Source: an uncultured Gemmata sp.
GTDB lineage: Bacteria > Planctomycetota > Planctomycetia > Gemmatales > Gemmataceae
Length of the DNA stretch: 64,000 nucleotides
Direction: 5' to 3'
Assembly: GCA_937924775.1 (NCBI GenBank)
Contig: CALDUT010000001.1
Location: forward strand, 682,001 to 746,000
This document shows, piece by piece, positions 52,130-61,596 of this stretch (position 1 is the first letter of the stretch; each line of letters begins with the position of its first letter). A program made the position numbers and the translations under genes. The notes beneath the pieces were generated by a model that was not told where the DNA came from, searched no databases, and saw nothing but the letters and a program-made list of their open reading frames with translations.

Positions 52130-53947
52130 ATGAGCAGCACACCGCCTGCAGCGACTGATCCTCTTCCAGCAGCCTCGTCCGCCGCGCCGGCGCTGGGGTC
52201 AGCGGCCCCGGTGGAAACCGCCCCTTCGGCGATTATTCCGGAAGGGCCGACGATCGCTCGCATCATTGGCTTTTTGGGCCTGTTCCTGACTGTCCTGGGG
52301 GTTGTCGTGGTCGTCACCACCCGGGCGATTGGTCCGCGGTGGGTGCCGGAGGGCGTGGGCTTTCTTTCAGCGGGCCTGGGGCTGGCCCTGATGCTATACC
52401 ACGCCATTTCGGATAGCGAACAAGAAGTGCGGCGGATGTACGGAACGCTTGCGGGCGTGCTGCTGGTGTTTGCTGTGGCGTTCAGTGTGGTACCTGGGCC
52501 GTTCGATGCCCCGAGCGACAGACGCACCGTCGGCTACTATTTATTGCCTTGGGGCTTTGGCGCTGGCTTGGTTTCCCTGTTGTTTGCCATTCCCTTCACC
52601 CGCTACGAAACTCACGAGAAATTCCGCCATGGGGCCCTGACTGCCCTTCTGATCATCGGCGGAGCCTTGGCGGTGGGGCCTCTGGTCGCAGGGATCGCCA
52701 ACCCGGATTTTCTGGCCGGCACCGGGCTGGCGTTAGCCCTTCTGGGGCTAGGGTTTCTGTCGGCGTATTTGAATCAGACGGATACCAGCGAAGGTTTTGG
52801 CTACGCCGTCGCGGTGATGCTGGGCGTCGTCGGGGCGTTGGCATTGTTTTACGCTTTTGGCCGCACGGTGTTCCCGACAGTACTGTATGATGGCCCCTCG
52901 GAATTGCGGAACCCCAATCAGGCGTTGGATAAGTGGAAGGTGTTGGGCCGTGTCTTGGTGATTCTGGCCGGTTTCGGGGGGGCCGTCTATGCGGTTATCG
53001 CCCGCCTGCCGCTTTTGATACGCGTGGGGTTGGCCGGTGCCGGTTTGGTGACCGCGGGGGTGTTCATCACCGCGAGCTTCACCGCCCCGGTGTCCGTTCC
53101 GCCGCAGCCGTTTTTGGTGCCCGGGGGACTGATTCTCGGCAGTTTGGGCCTTTTGTATCTGGCCATTGCCGTCGGCATTTGTTCTGAAAGCCAATTTGTC
53201 ACGCTCACGCGGCGTGAACTGTCAGCGTATTTCTTTTCGCCGATTGGCTATTTCGTGCTGGGGGGGATGCTCGCGGCCCAGTGGTTTGGCTATCTGACAT
53301 TCTTCGAGACCCTGGTTCTGGCCGGTCGGCAGGGGCAAATGCTGCCCGAGCCGATCATCCCGCGGTACTTCTACAACTTGGTACCGGTGATGTGCGTTGT
53401 GCTGCAAGTGCCGGCGTTAACCATGCGGCTGATGGCAGAAGAATGGCGGACCGGCAGCCTCGAAGTGCTTCTCACCAGCCCGGTGAGCGAAGCGCCAGTC
53501 ATCCTCAGCAAGTTCCTCGCCACCTGGATTTTCTTCCTCATCTGCTGGCTGCCCGCCGGGTTGTTCCTCATTGCCATCCGCATGGAAGCCGGGCAACCAT
53601 TCGACTACCGCCCGCTGTTGAGCTTTTACTTTGCTTTGGCCGTGTGCGGGGCGACCTTCGTCGCGATTGGTCTCTTTTTCTCGACGATCACCTCCAGTCA
53701 GATCGTGGCCGCAGTTCTCACCTTTGCGGTCATGCTGTTTTTGATGTTCTGCCATTTCTTGAAGGACATGAACGTGGGCTTTGGTGTTCTGAGCAAGCAA
53801 TTCTTCACGCGGCTGTCGTACATCGATTTGTGGTTGGAATCATCGAAAGGGCAGTTGCCGATTCGCGAAATCCTGGTGTGGGCGTCAGCTGCCGTTTTCA
53901 TGCTGTTTTTATCCGTCAAAGTGTTGGAAACCCGCAAGTGGAAGTGA
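52130..53947 (+). CDS. GldF-like ABC-2 transporter permease, extended
   Basis: The 605-aa product has an N-terminal extension of about 340 residues with about nine membrane helices. The ABC-2 permease core follows (residues about 360-600): TLTRRELSAYFFSPIGYFVLGGMLAAQWFGYL, MRLMAEEWRTGSLEVLLTSPVSEAPVILSKFLATWIFFLICWLP. This core matches GldF-type permeases, which are about 240 aa alone. A GldG-like partner follows 77 bases later. No ATP-binding subunit lies in the window. ATG 52130 is chosen over TTG 52106. The substrate is unknown. Confidence 0.87.
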   Translation: MSSTPPAATDPLPAASSAAPALGSAAPVETAPSAIIPEGPTIARIIGFLGLFLTVLGVVVVVTTRAIGPRWVPEGVGFLSAGLGLALMLYHAISDSEQEVRRMYGTLAGVLLVFAVAFSVVPGPFDAPSDRRTVGYYLLPWGFGAGLVSLLFAIPFTRYETHEKFRHGALTALLIIGGALAVGPLVAGIANPDFLAGTGLALALLGLGFLSAYLNQTDTSEGFGYAVAVMLGVVGALALFYAFGRTVFPTVLYDGPSELRNPNQALDKWKVLGRVLVILAGFGGAVYAVIARLPLLIRVGLAGAGLVTAGVFITASFTAPVSVPPQPFLVPGGLILGSLGLLYLAIAVGICSESQFVTLTRRELSAYFFSPIGYFVLGGMLAAQWFGYLTFFETLVLAGRQGQMLPEPIIPRYFYNLVPVMCVVLQVPALTMRLMAEEWRTGSLEVLLTSPVSEAPVILSKFLATWIFFLICWLPAGLFLIAIRMEAGQPFDYRPLLSFYFALAVCGATFVAIGLFFSTITSSQIVAAVLTFAVMLFLMFCHFLKDMNVGFGVLSKQFFTRLSYIDLWLESSKGQLPIREILVWASAAVFMLFLSVKVLETRKWK

Positions 53948-54024
53948 TGTGCAAGTGATCCTGCGGACGGCACGACATGCCGTGACCGCCCGAGGTCTGG
54001 AAACCGGAAGTTGAAACAACAACC

Positions 54025-56190
54025 ATGCAAGCGAACACACCATCCCCGGCCCCAGCATCGCCACCTCCGGATGCCCTCAGCGAATTTCTCCGCCAGCAGC
54101 GGCAAAAAAGCGCCTACATTCTTCTCGCCCTCTCCATCCTCTTTCTGGCCCTCTGCGCCTGGAGCGTGGTGAAAGCGGCGCGCAGTACGCCGCCACCGGC
54201 CGAAACGGACACCGAAAAGAAAAGCGACGATCCGTTTGCCCTCGATGATAGCAGCCCCACCTCGCTCAAAGATCCTGCCCGCAACGATTACCGCGTCGCT
54301 GCAATGGCCGCCGGGGCCTGTTGCCTGGTGCTGGTGGGCGGGGCTTTGTGGTTGCTGGCCAGCCTACCGCCAGCAAGCGAGGCCCAACAAAGGGCCCAAG
54401 CCCGGGCGCTGGTCCTGGGTCTTGGCGGCCTCATCGGTGCCGTTCTGATTCTCGCGGGTATTGCCTTTTTGTACCGCTGGAGTGATTCGCTCAGCGAATG
54501 GCTCGACCGGGGCAAGACGAAGGAAGCCAAGTGGGTGCTGTTGCCGCTTCTGATGATCGTTGTCGGCAGCGGGCTGATGTTTTTCGCCACTTTCCCGGCC
54601 CGCGCGGAAGAACGCAATAACCCGCTTTTGCGCCGATTGGTGTACAGTGCCAATTTCGGGCTCACACTGCTGCTGTTGTTTGTTGCGTTGGTGGTGATCA
54701 ATATCTTCCTAGGGCCGAAACTGCCCAACAAACTCGATACCACCGCGGAGAGCTTTTACTCACTCTCGACTGGCAGCAAGGAATTCCTCGCCCGGCTCGA
54801 CCAACCGGTGGTCGCCTACGCGATCCTGCCCGACATCAGCCATCGCCTCTACGACGACATCCGCCGCCTGCTCGAAAATTGTGCCGACAACAGCAACGGC
54901 CAATTCACCTATAAGCCCCTCAGCCCCTCCAGCAACAAAAACGAGTATCTGGCTCTCTCCAAGAAATACCCGGTGCTGGAAGTCAGCGACTATGGGGTGC
55001 TGTTGGTCGTGGGGGCGGATGAAAAGCGGCATGCCTTCATCCGCGACGACGAATTCTTTGAAGGCAGTTCGTTTGCGCCCCGGGGTGAACAGCCGTCACG
55101 GGCGTTCGTCGGCGAAGCCCGGCTGATGAAAGAGCTGCTGTTTTTGGCGGAAAGCGAAGCCAAGGCGGTGGTGTACTTCACACAATCGGCCGGGGAACTC
55201 AACATCGACCCGCCCCCGGGCGATGAGCTGAAACCCTCAGCCACCGCCAACCGGCTGCGGCTGTTTTTGGAACGCAGCAATCTGGCTGTGAAACCCCTCA
55301 AGTTCGATCCGGTCACACCGAAAGTGCCCGACGATGCCGCGGTCGTGGTGGTGGCCGAGCCAGTGTCCACGCTTGCCGAACAGCATGTGCAAGCCATTCG
55401 CCAGTACATGACCGAACCCCGGGGGACCCAGAAGGGGAAACTGATCGTTCTGGCCGGGCCGCAATTTGAACCTGGCGGTGAAGTTCGCAAAACTGGGTTG
55501 GAAGGGCTGCTTTTGGAGTTCAACATCCGTCTGGGGTCGCAAGTGCTTCTGGGTGTGGAAACCCGGGAAGGGCTCGATATTCTCAGCCATGTGATTGGCT
55601 TTGCCGAAAGCGCCCGGCGGGCCCGCAACCCTGTGGCCATGGCCCTTGGCGAGAAAACAGCGTTTGTGACCCCACTGTGGCGACCGGTCGCCCCGGTCCG
55701 CGAGGGTGGGCCGGCCTACCGAGCCGTCACGCTACTGATCACCGAACCGGGCCGATACAATTGGCTCGAAGATCGCCGCCCCACGGATTTTCGTGCGGCC
55801 AAATACTTTGAGGAATTCCGTAAAGACCCGGCCTTGTTACGCACCAAACAGCTCACCGACGAAGCCCGCCCGGTGGGTGTAGCCTCGTCGGAAGGGGAGT
55901 CGGGCCGGGTGGTGGTTATTGGCAACGGGTTGATGGTCAGCGACCTGTACGCGCAGCAATCACGCGATGGGGTCGATCCCATCACCTTCGACCTGATCGG
56001 AGCGACCATCGACTGGCTCCGTGATCGACCCCCGGTCACCTTCACCATCGAGGCCAAGAAGTACAAATCCTTCAGCCTACCCGCCAGCGCGGATGAAACC
56101 CGCGGCCTGTGGTTCCCGCTGCTGTTTGGGCTGGTGGTGGTCGCGGGGTTGGGGGCAAGCGTGTGGATCGTGCGCCGGCGCGCGGCCTGA
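54025..56190 (+). CDS. GldG-like ABC transporter auxiliary protein
   Basis: The 721-aa product has about five N-terminal membrane helices (residues about 28-240). A large periplasmic domain of the GldG / ABC_transp_aux type follows, with LDTTAESFYSLSTGSKEFLARLDQPVVAYAILP, YDDIRRLLENCADNSNGQFTYKPLSP and AKAVVYFTQSAGELNIDPPP. A C-terminal membrane helix (LWFPLLFGLVVVAGLGASVWIV) and a basic tail end it. In gliding bacteria GldF, GldG and the ATPase GldA form one transporter; in planctomycetes related sets have unknown substrates. A DUF4340 gene follows after 87 bases. Confidence 0.88.
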   Translation: MQANTPSPAPASPPPDALSEFLRQQRQKSAYILLALSILFLALCAWSVVKAARSTPPPAETDTEKKSDDPFALDDSSPTSLKDPARNDYRVAAMAAGACCLVLVGGALWLLASLPPASEAQQRAQARALVLGLGGLIGAVLILAGIAFLYRWSDSLSEWLDRGKTKEAKWVLLPLLMIVVGSGLMFFATFPARAEERNNPLLRRLVYSANFGLTLLLLFVALVVINIFLGPKLPNKLDTTAESFYSLSTGSKEFLARLDQPVVAYAILPDISHRLYDDIRRLLENCADNSNGQFTYKPLSPSSNKNEYLALSKKYPVLEVSDYGVLLVVGADEKRHAFIRDDEFFEGSSFAPRGEQPSRAFVGEARLMKELLFLAESEAKAVVYFTQSAGELNIDPPPGDELKPSATANRLRLFLERSNLAVKPLKFDPVTPKVPDDAAVVVVAEPVSTLAEQHVQAIRQYMTEPRGTQKGKLIVLAGPQFEPGGEVRKTGLEGLLLEFNIRLGSQVLLGVETREGLDILSHVIGFAESARRARNPVAMALGEKTAFVTPLWRPVAPVREGGPAYRAVTLLITEPGRYNWLEDRRPTDFRAAKYFEEFRKDPALLRTKQLTDEARPVGVASSEGESGRVVVIGNGLMVSDLYAQQSRDGVDPITFDLIGATIDWLRDRPPVTFTIEAKKYKSFSLPASADETRGLWFPLLFGLVVVAGLGASVWIVRRRAA

Positions 56191-56277
56191 CACAACTGGG
56201 CCACTGGCCCTCGGGGAATCCCATCGTCCACGGCGGAGCCTACTTCCGCCGAGTGCTTGTATTCGGAGCGTTCCTCC

Positions 56278-58791
56278 ATGAACTTCCGCCAGACTGCCGT
56301 ATTGCTCGGGGGAGTGTTTGTCGTTGTCGTGGCTCTGTTGATCGTCAGCTTCGTCAGCGATGACGAATCGCTGGCCACCAGCAGCCTGATCGCCGAAGAG
56401 TTGGCCAGAGTGAAGGCCGACGACATCGACACGCTGGAAATTGAACGCACCACCGGCGGCCGGCTCAAAATCGAACGCATCGACGCCAACACCAAGGCAT
56501 GGCAAATCGTGGAACCCTACCGGGCCGCGGCCGATGGCCAGTTGGTGACCGCGGCCATCAACGCGATTCTGCAAGCCAAGCCGACCTCCTACACCGGATC
56601 CACCGCCCTGGCCGCCCGGGGGCTGGAACCGCCGAATATGAAGGTCACCCTCCGCAAGGGGGCGGAAAAATCGTCCACCATCAATTTTGGCGATGTGGAA
56701 TTGGGCGAGCGTGGAAACGTTTTCGTCACAACGTCGGCTCGCCCCGATCGGCCGCAAGCGGTGCCACGCATGCAATTGGATGCCCTATTTCGTGATAACC
56801 GCAGGCAGGGCAAAGCGGTCGATTTCGTCAAGTGGGCGGCCGATTTCCGCACCAAGTCAGTGTTCCCGGCCGATAGCCGGGCCTTTGGCGAAGACGTCAG
56901 TTCGGTGAAACTGGCACTCCCGAATCAGAAGTTCGAAGTGGCCTTATCGCGCACCGCCTCCGGCGATTGGCAGTTCGATATCCCGGCCGGGTGGGGCGCT
57001 GCCGACCCCCAAGGCGACGTCGCCACCGCGTTGGAAACATTCAACGGGGTGTCTCCACTTGTGCGGATGCTCACCAGCATGGCCGCCACCTCCGCCAGCG
57101 ACTTCATCGAAAATCCCGGCGATCTGAAACAGTATGGCCTGGAGCCGGACAACCCCGACCGCATCCGGGTCGAACTGCGAACCAAAGATGGCCAGGCGGC
57201 CACTGTCTTCATCGGCAAAGACGACAGTCCTACGAAAACCGACGACAAATCCCCGTCGCCCTCGGCCAGTGACAAGGTGTTTGTCATGATCGAAGGGCAA
57301 CCGGGCGTCATCCGGGTCACCGGTCGCGATGTTAACCGCCTGAGAGCCGTCATCAAAGACCCCAGCCCGCTCCGCGATCGCCATCTCATCACCCTCGATC
57401 CGCGGAAAACCATCGACGGATTGGACCTTCAACTGGCCGGCCAGGCCGCTCCCACCAAGCTCCGGCGTATCGGCACCGATTGGAAGCTCTATGGCGGCCC
57501 CAACGACCCCCAACCAGCCCGAACAGCCACGGTGGATGGCATCCTCGACGTCGTGAAAGCGCCGCGGATTGTCCGCGACTTCACTACGCCCAACGACGCA
57601 AACTTCACCCCGCTGTCGGCCACGGTCTGGGTGTATATCAACGGTTTCGATACCCCCGCCGACAACCACGCTGAACCGGTGAAAAAAGCCGAGCCGATCA
57701 AGCTCGAATTTGGCCGCAAGGAAGGCGACAGCGTTCATGTCCGCCGAACGTTGCCCACCGGACAGGTGAACACTTATACCATTGCCGCGACGGTCACGCC
57801 CAGCCCGGCCTCGGCCTCCGTCGATGTCCTCGCCAGCGTGATGAAGTCACGTCTCGATTTGCTCGATCCGGCGTTGCCGTCGTTCAGTGCCACCGCCGCG
57901 ACGAAATTGACCGTCACCGGGGTCAACCCCGCCAACAACTACACCCTTGAAAAAGACTCCAGCGACACCCCGCCGACGTCAGAGCGGTTCTGGCGCTTCG
58001 TAACACCCGAACCCAAAGGCCGTATCGCCGATACAAAATCGGTCAACCAGATTCTCGATCGGCTCAGTACGCTCAATTCGTCAGTGCGGCTGGTGGAGGA
58101 AGACCCCAAGCCTGAGCGGTGGGCCGAACTCGGCTTCACACCCCAGCCGGTGTTGAAGGTCGTCGTCGGTTTGCCGAATAACGAAGAACGGATCTTTGAA
58201 TTTGGCAAAGGAACCCCGGATGCGGCCTCGGTGTACCTCCGCGTCGGGGGCAAAACGGCTCTGTTCACGGTACCGCGCGTGGTATTCACGGAAGTTTCCA
58301 CCGCCGACCTGCGGGATCGCCGCGTCTTCCGCAGCTTGCCCACGACCGATGCCACCCGGATCGAACTCCGGGGCTGGGTCGGGCTGATCAGCCCCAAACC
58401 GATCCGTGTGGCGTTGGAAAAGAACAAAGACGGCGTGTGGGTGATCGCCCCCCCCCAACCGGGAGAACCGCCCAGTGTTCTAACCGATCTGACACCTGAT
58501 ACTGCGAAAATCAACACGCTGTTGCGGCAAATTTCCGAAATCGAAGCCAAAACGTTTGAAACCGGGCCGCCCCAAGAGAAACACGGCTTTGCCGAACCCG
58601 CCCAATTCCTCGAAATCAAAGTGTGGGGCGCGAAAGGGGAATTCGTGTGGCTGAATATCGGGGCCGCCTTCGACGACGGCAAAAGCGCCTATGTTCTGAC
58701 CAATGCCTTACCCGAAGCCAACCCGGTCTTGACCATCGACCCACTGCCGTTCAACGTCTACAAGGAGAAACCCAGCTCCATCCTCAAATGA
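56278..58791 (+). CDS. DUF4340 protein
   Basis: The 837-aa product has one N-terminal membrane helix (TAVLLGGVFVVVVALLIVSFV) and then a long periplasmic part built from repeated DUF4340-type units: VKADDIDTLEIERTTGGRLKIERIDANTKAWQIVEPYRAAAD, INAILQAKPTSYTG, and LRDRRVFRSLPTTDATRIELRGWVG. DUF4340 proteins are usual third partners of GldF/GldG-type transporters. The typical single-domain length is 300-450 aa, so this one is roughly a double. ATG 56278 is chosen over 56257. The function is unknown. Confidence 0.87.
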   Translation: MNFRQTAVLLGGVFVVVVALLIVSFVSDDESLATSSLIAEELARVKADDIDTLEIERTTGGRLKIERIDANTKAWQIVEPYRAAADGQLVTAAINAILQAKPTSYTGSTALAARGLEPPNMKVTLRKGAEKSSTINFGDVELGERGNVFVTTSARPDRPQAVPRMQLDALFRDNRRQGKAVDFVKWAADFRTKSVFPADSRAFGEDVSSVKLALPNQKFEVALSRTASGDWQFDIPAGWGAADPQGDVATALETFNGVSPLVRMLTSMAATSASDFIENPGDLKQYGLEPDNPDRIRVELRTKDGQAATVFIGKDDSPTKTDDKSPSPSASDKVFVMIEGQPGVIRVTGRDVNRLRAVIKDPSPLRDRHLITLDPRKTIDGLDLQLAGQAAPTKLRRIGTDWKLYGGPNDPQPARTATVDGILDVVKAPRIVRDFTTPNDANFTPLSATVWVYINGFDTPADNHAEPVKKAEPIKLEFGRKEGDSVHVRRTLPTGQVNTYTIAATVTPSPASASVDVLASVMKSRLDLLDPALPSFSATAATKLTVTGVNPANNYTLEKDSSDTPPTSERFWRFVTPEPKGRIADTKSVNQILDRLSTLNSSVRLVEEDPKPERWAELGFTPQPVLKVVVGLPNNEERIFEFGKGTPDAASVYLRVGGKTALFTVPRVVFTEVSTADLRDRRVFRSLPTTDATRIELRGWVGLISPKPIRVALEKNKDGVWVIAPPQPGEPPSVLTDLTPDTAKINTLLRQISEIEAKTFETGPPQEKHGFAEPAQFLEIKVWGAKGEFVWLNIGAAFDDGKSAYVLTNALPEANPVLTIDPLPFNVYKEKPSSILK

Positions 58792-58973
58792 GACTGTGCC
58801 ATACAAGCCGTCGGCCACGAGGGTAGCTCCATCCACAGCCCGCGGAATCGCCCTCCCGCGCAACCCCTCCGTCGGTGGGCCTTCGCACGCCCACTCGGGC
58901 CGCGACTGGGAGCCAGCGCTAGGTATCATGGCCCACAGCGGCGACCAACCCCGCTGGCACGCTTCCCGGGGAA

Positions 58974-59133
58974 ATGTCTACTTTTGTCTATTTAGAAAAA
59001 CGTGCCAATTCGCGATCAAAATTCATGAAAAATTGATGAATTTATGTATACTCATCAAAGATCAGCACTTCGGCACGACGTTCTAACATCCGCCGACGTT
59101 CCACGTGGAACGTTTTTCAACAAAAGTAGACAT
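58974..59133 (+). repeat. 160-bp inverted-repeat element, copy D
   Basis: It is exactly 160 bases, with perfect 14-base ends ATGTCTACTTTTGT / ACAAAAGTAGACAT. Hairpin 1 is AATTCAT-(9)-ATGAATT (59020-59042), seven pairs against six in copies A and B, with changed bases on both sides. The last hairpin is CGTTCC-ACGT-GGAACG followed by five T (59097-59117), a good intrinsic-terminator shape. It lies between convergent genes (DUF4340 and the S9 peptidase). Confidence 0.9.
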
Positions 59134-59341
59134 CCGCACCGCCGCGGACAGGTCTCCACGGCACCGAGCCGACCGCGAAAGCCACAAACGCATCGGTCGC
59201 GCCGCGGCCCCCCAGACGCGATCTTCTCGTCTTTCACGAGAGAGGACGACCGGGACTGTGTTGGTCTAGGGGCGTCGTGGCGTCTCAGAGCCGGGGGGGG
59301 GCACGGCTGGGCTGCGGCTCAGCGCTGCGGTATGTTTCGGC

Positions 59342-61471
59342 TTATCGGGGGCCGGGGGGAGCGTACTTCTTCAGCCACGCGAACACTTCCTTGTGCCAAT
59401 GTTCGCTGTTTTTCGGCTTCAGCACCCAGTGCCCCTCATCGGGGAAGTTGACGAAGCGGCTGGGCACACCTTGCCGCTGCAGGGCGCTAAACAGTTCGTG
59501 TCCTTGTCCGATGGGGCAGCGGAAATCGAGATCGTTGTGGATGATCAGCATCGGGGTTTTGTGTTTGCCCAATTCGCCAGCGCGTTTGTGGGGGCTGAAC
59601 TCGGCATACTTGTGCGGTTTCTCCCACGGCAGCCCACCGTGTTCCCATTCGTCGAACCACAATTCATCGGTGGTGCCCCACATGCTCTCGAAGTTCCACA
59701 CCGAGCAGTGGGTGATGAGGCACTGGAAGCGTTTGGCGATGTCGTTGACGGCGAACCAGTTCATCATGTAGCCACCGAAGCTGGCCCCGGCGGCGGCGAA
59801 GCGATTTTTGTCAACATAGGGTAGTTTCTCGACGTAATCGAGGCCGCGAACCAAATCGCGGTAACACTTCCCGCCCCAATCACCGGTGATTTCATCTGTG
59901 AATTTCTGGCCAAAACCGACACTGCCTCGCGGATTGGGCAAGACCACCACATAGCCTTGCGCAGCCCACAACTGGGGATTCCAGCGGAAGCTCCAATTGT
60001 CGCCCCAGACGCTTTGCGGCCCGCCGTGAACTAGATACACCACCGGCCATTTCTTCATTGCATCAAATCCCGGCGGTTTGAGAATCCACATGTGCATTTT
60101 GACATCGCCTTCCACCGGTATTTCCACGGCTTCCGGGGTGGGCCGATCGAGTTCGGCCAACAGTTTTTCGTTGGCCCGGCTGACATTGATCGGCTTGGCC
60201 TCATCGGCGGGCCACCAGTGAACATGCACTTCGGCCGGGTGCGTCAGCCGGGCAACGGTGTAAGCCAGCATGTTGCGCTTCGCCGACGCTGAAAGAGAAC
60301 TGCAAGTACCGCGATCGTACTGAATGTCCAAGCCTTGGCCGTCGATTTGCACAAAGACAATGGGATCGGCCGCATTCCAATGGGCGGTGAAAAGAAAGGC
60401 CCGATCAGAACCGCCGGTCCAGACGAATTCGTTCACGGAAATGTCGTATTTTTCTGTGACGTTGAAGGGTTTTCCCGTGAGCTTACCATCCGGTTGGCAA
60501 TCCGCGACCACGATATCCCATTTGTCGGCTTCGTAGCCAGCGCGTTTTTGGGCCCGCCAGGCCAATTTTTGGCCGTTGGCGGCGAAGCGGGGCCCACTGT
60601 CGGCGGCGAGATTATTCGCGGTCAGAGTTTCCCACTTCGTTGCGGTGTTGTGGATGCTGACACGGCAGAGGTCGTAGTTGGTACTCCAGGCTTCGTTCTT
60701 CTCGGGTACTGCAGTAAACACCAAATACTGGCTATCGGGGGTGAAGGTGAAGTCGTCGCCGCTGCTGAAGGTGCTGCTGGTGGGGTGGGCGTCGCGATCG
60801 CCGGGGGTAACATCCCGGCAGTTGGTGCCATCGGCTTCGATCACGAATAGATGCTGGCGTTTGTCGCCGATGTATTCGTCCCAATGGCGAAAGAAGAGTT
60901 TGGTGAAGGTACGGGCTTTCACCGGGCTATTGGCGATTTCCTCATCTTTTTGTTGGTTCAGTTTGTCGCTTGCGGCGAAGGGTTTTTCGCTGAATTCGGG
61001 ATACACGCTGGAAACAAAGGCAATCCGGTTGCCGTCGGGCGACCAAATGCCGTGACGGGCCCCGGTGGAAATGTGGGTGAGTTGCTTTACCTGGCCATCG
61101 GCGGTCAGAATCCACAACTGCATTGAGCCGGAACGGTTCGATTCAAAGAGAATGCGTTCGCCATCGGGCGACCAGCGGGGGTTGGCGTCACGCTTGCCTT
61201 GAGGATCAGTCAGTTGTTTGGGAGGGGTTTTACCATCGGTGGAAGCGAGCCACAAGGCGGTTGAGGTGCTATTGCGGGCCAGATCGACCGTGGTGACCTG
61301 ATAGACGACCGATTTGCCATCGGGGCTGATTTGGGGTGCGGCCACGCGCTGGAAGGCGAACAAGTCGTCTAACCGCATCGGGCGGGGGTCGGCCGCCTGT
61401 AGCAGCGGGGCCGCATTCCCGGCAATCACGAACGCCGCGAATGCGCCAATCAGAACAAGTAATCTTCGCAT
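59342..61471 (-). CDS. S9 family prolyl oligopeptidase-type serine peptidase
   Basis: The 709-aa product has a signal peptide (MRRLLVLIGAFAAFVIAGNAAPLLQA) and so acts outside the cytoplasm. An N-terminal propeller of TolB/WD40-like repeats follows (ISPDGKSVVYQV, WSPDGERILFESNRSG). The C-terminal hydrolase (residues about 445-709) has VVYLVHGGPQSVWGDNWSFRWNPQLWAAQGYVVVLPNPRGSVGFGQ, the nucleophile box GASFGGYMM with Ser564, NDLDFRCP for the Asp and NFPDEGHWVLKP for the His. This fits S9C acylaminoacyl or dipeptidyl peptidases. ATG 61471 is chosen for its leader; the upstream open frame is not protein-like. Confidence 0.93.
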   Translation of the reverse strand: MRRLLVLIGAFAAFVIAGNAAPLLQAADPRPMRLDDLFAFQRVAAPQISPDGKSVVYQVTTVDLARNSTSTALWLASTDGKTPPKQLTDPQGKRDANPRWSPDGERILFESNRSGSMQLWILTADGQVKQLTHISTGARHGIWSPDGNRIAFVSSVYPEFSEKPFAASDKLNQQKDEEIANSPVKARTFTKLFFRHWDEYIGDKRQHLFVIEADGTNCRDVTPGDRDAHPTSSTFSSGDDFTFTPDSQYLVFTAVPEKNEAWSTNYDLCRVSIHNTATKWETLTANNLAADSGPRFAANGQKLAWRAQKRAGYEADKWDIVVADCQPDGKLTGKPFNVTEKYDISVNEFVWTGGSDRAFLFTAHWNAADPIVFVQIDGQGLDIQYDRGTCSSLSASAKRNMLAYTVARLTHPAEVHVHWWPADEAKPINVSRANEKLLAELDRPTPEAVEIPVEGDVKMHMWILKPPGFDAMKKWPVVYLVHGGPQSVWGDNWSFRWNPQLWAAQGYVVVLPNPRGSVGFGQKFTDEITGDWGGKCYRDLVRGLDYVEKLPYVDKNRFAAAGASFGGYMMNWFAVNDIAKRFQCLITHCSVWNFESMWGTTDELWFDEWEHGGLPWEKPHKYAEFSPHKRAGELGKHKTPMLIIHNDLDFRCPIGQGHELFSALQRQGVPSRFVNFPDEGHWVLKPKNSEHWHKEVFAWLKKYAPPGPR

Positions 61472-61596
61472 GGTAGAGGCCTTTCGATTGCAACCGCGCT
61501 GTCTTCGGTCCGCTGTCAGCAGCGGAACTCCTTCAGCACGTTGTAGGCGAACGGAGCAGTGGGTGAAAGAATCCGCCACGAACGAGGGAGCGTGGG

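Noticed and set aside
59134-59341. Terminator of the S9 peptidase gene
   Set aside because: Small hairpins (CTCGT-CTTTC-ACGAG and AGCCG..CGGCT) are present, but neither has a T tract on the - strand, so none is called.
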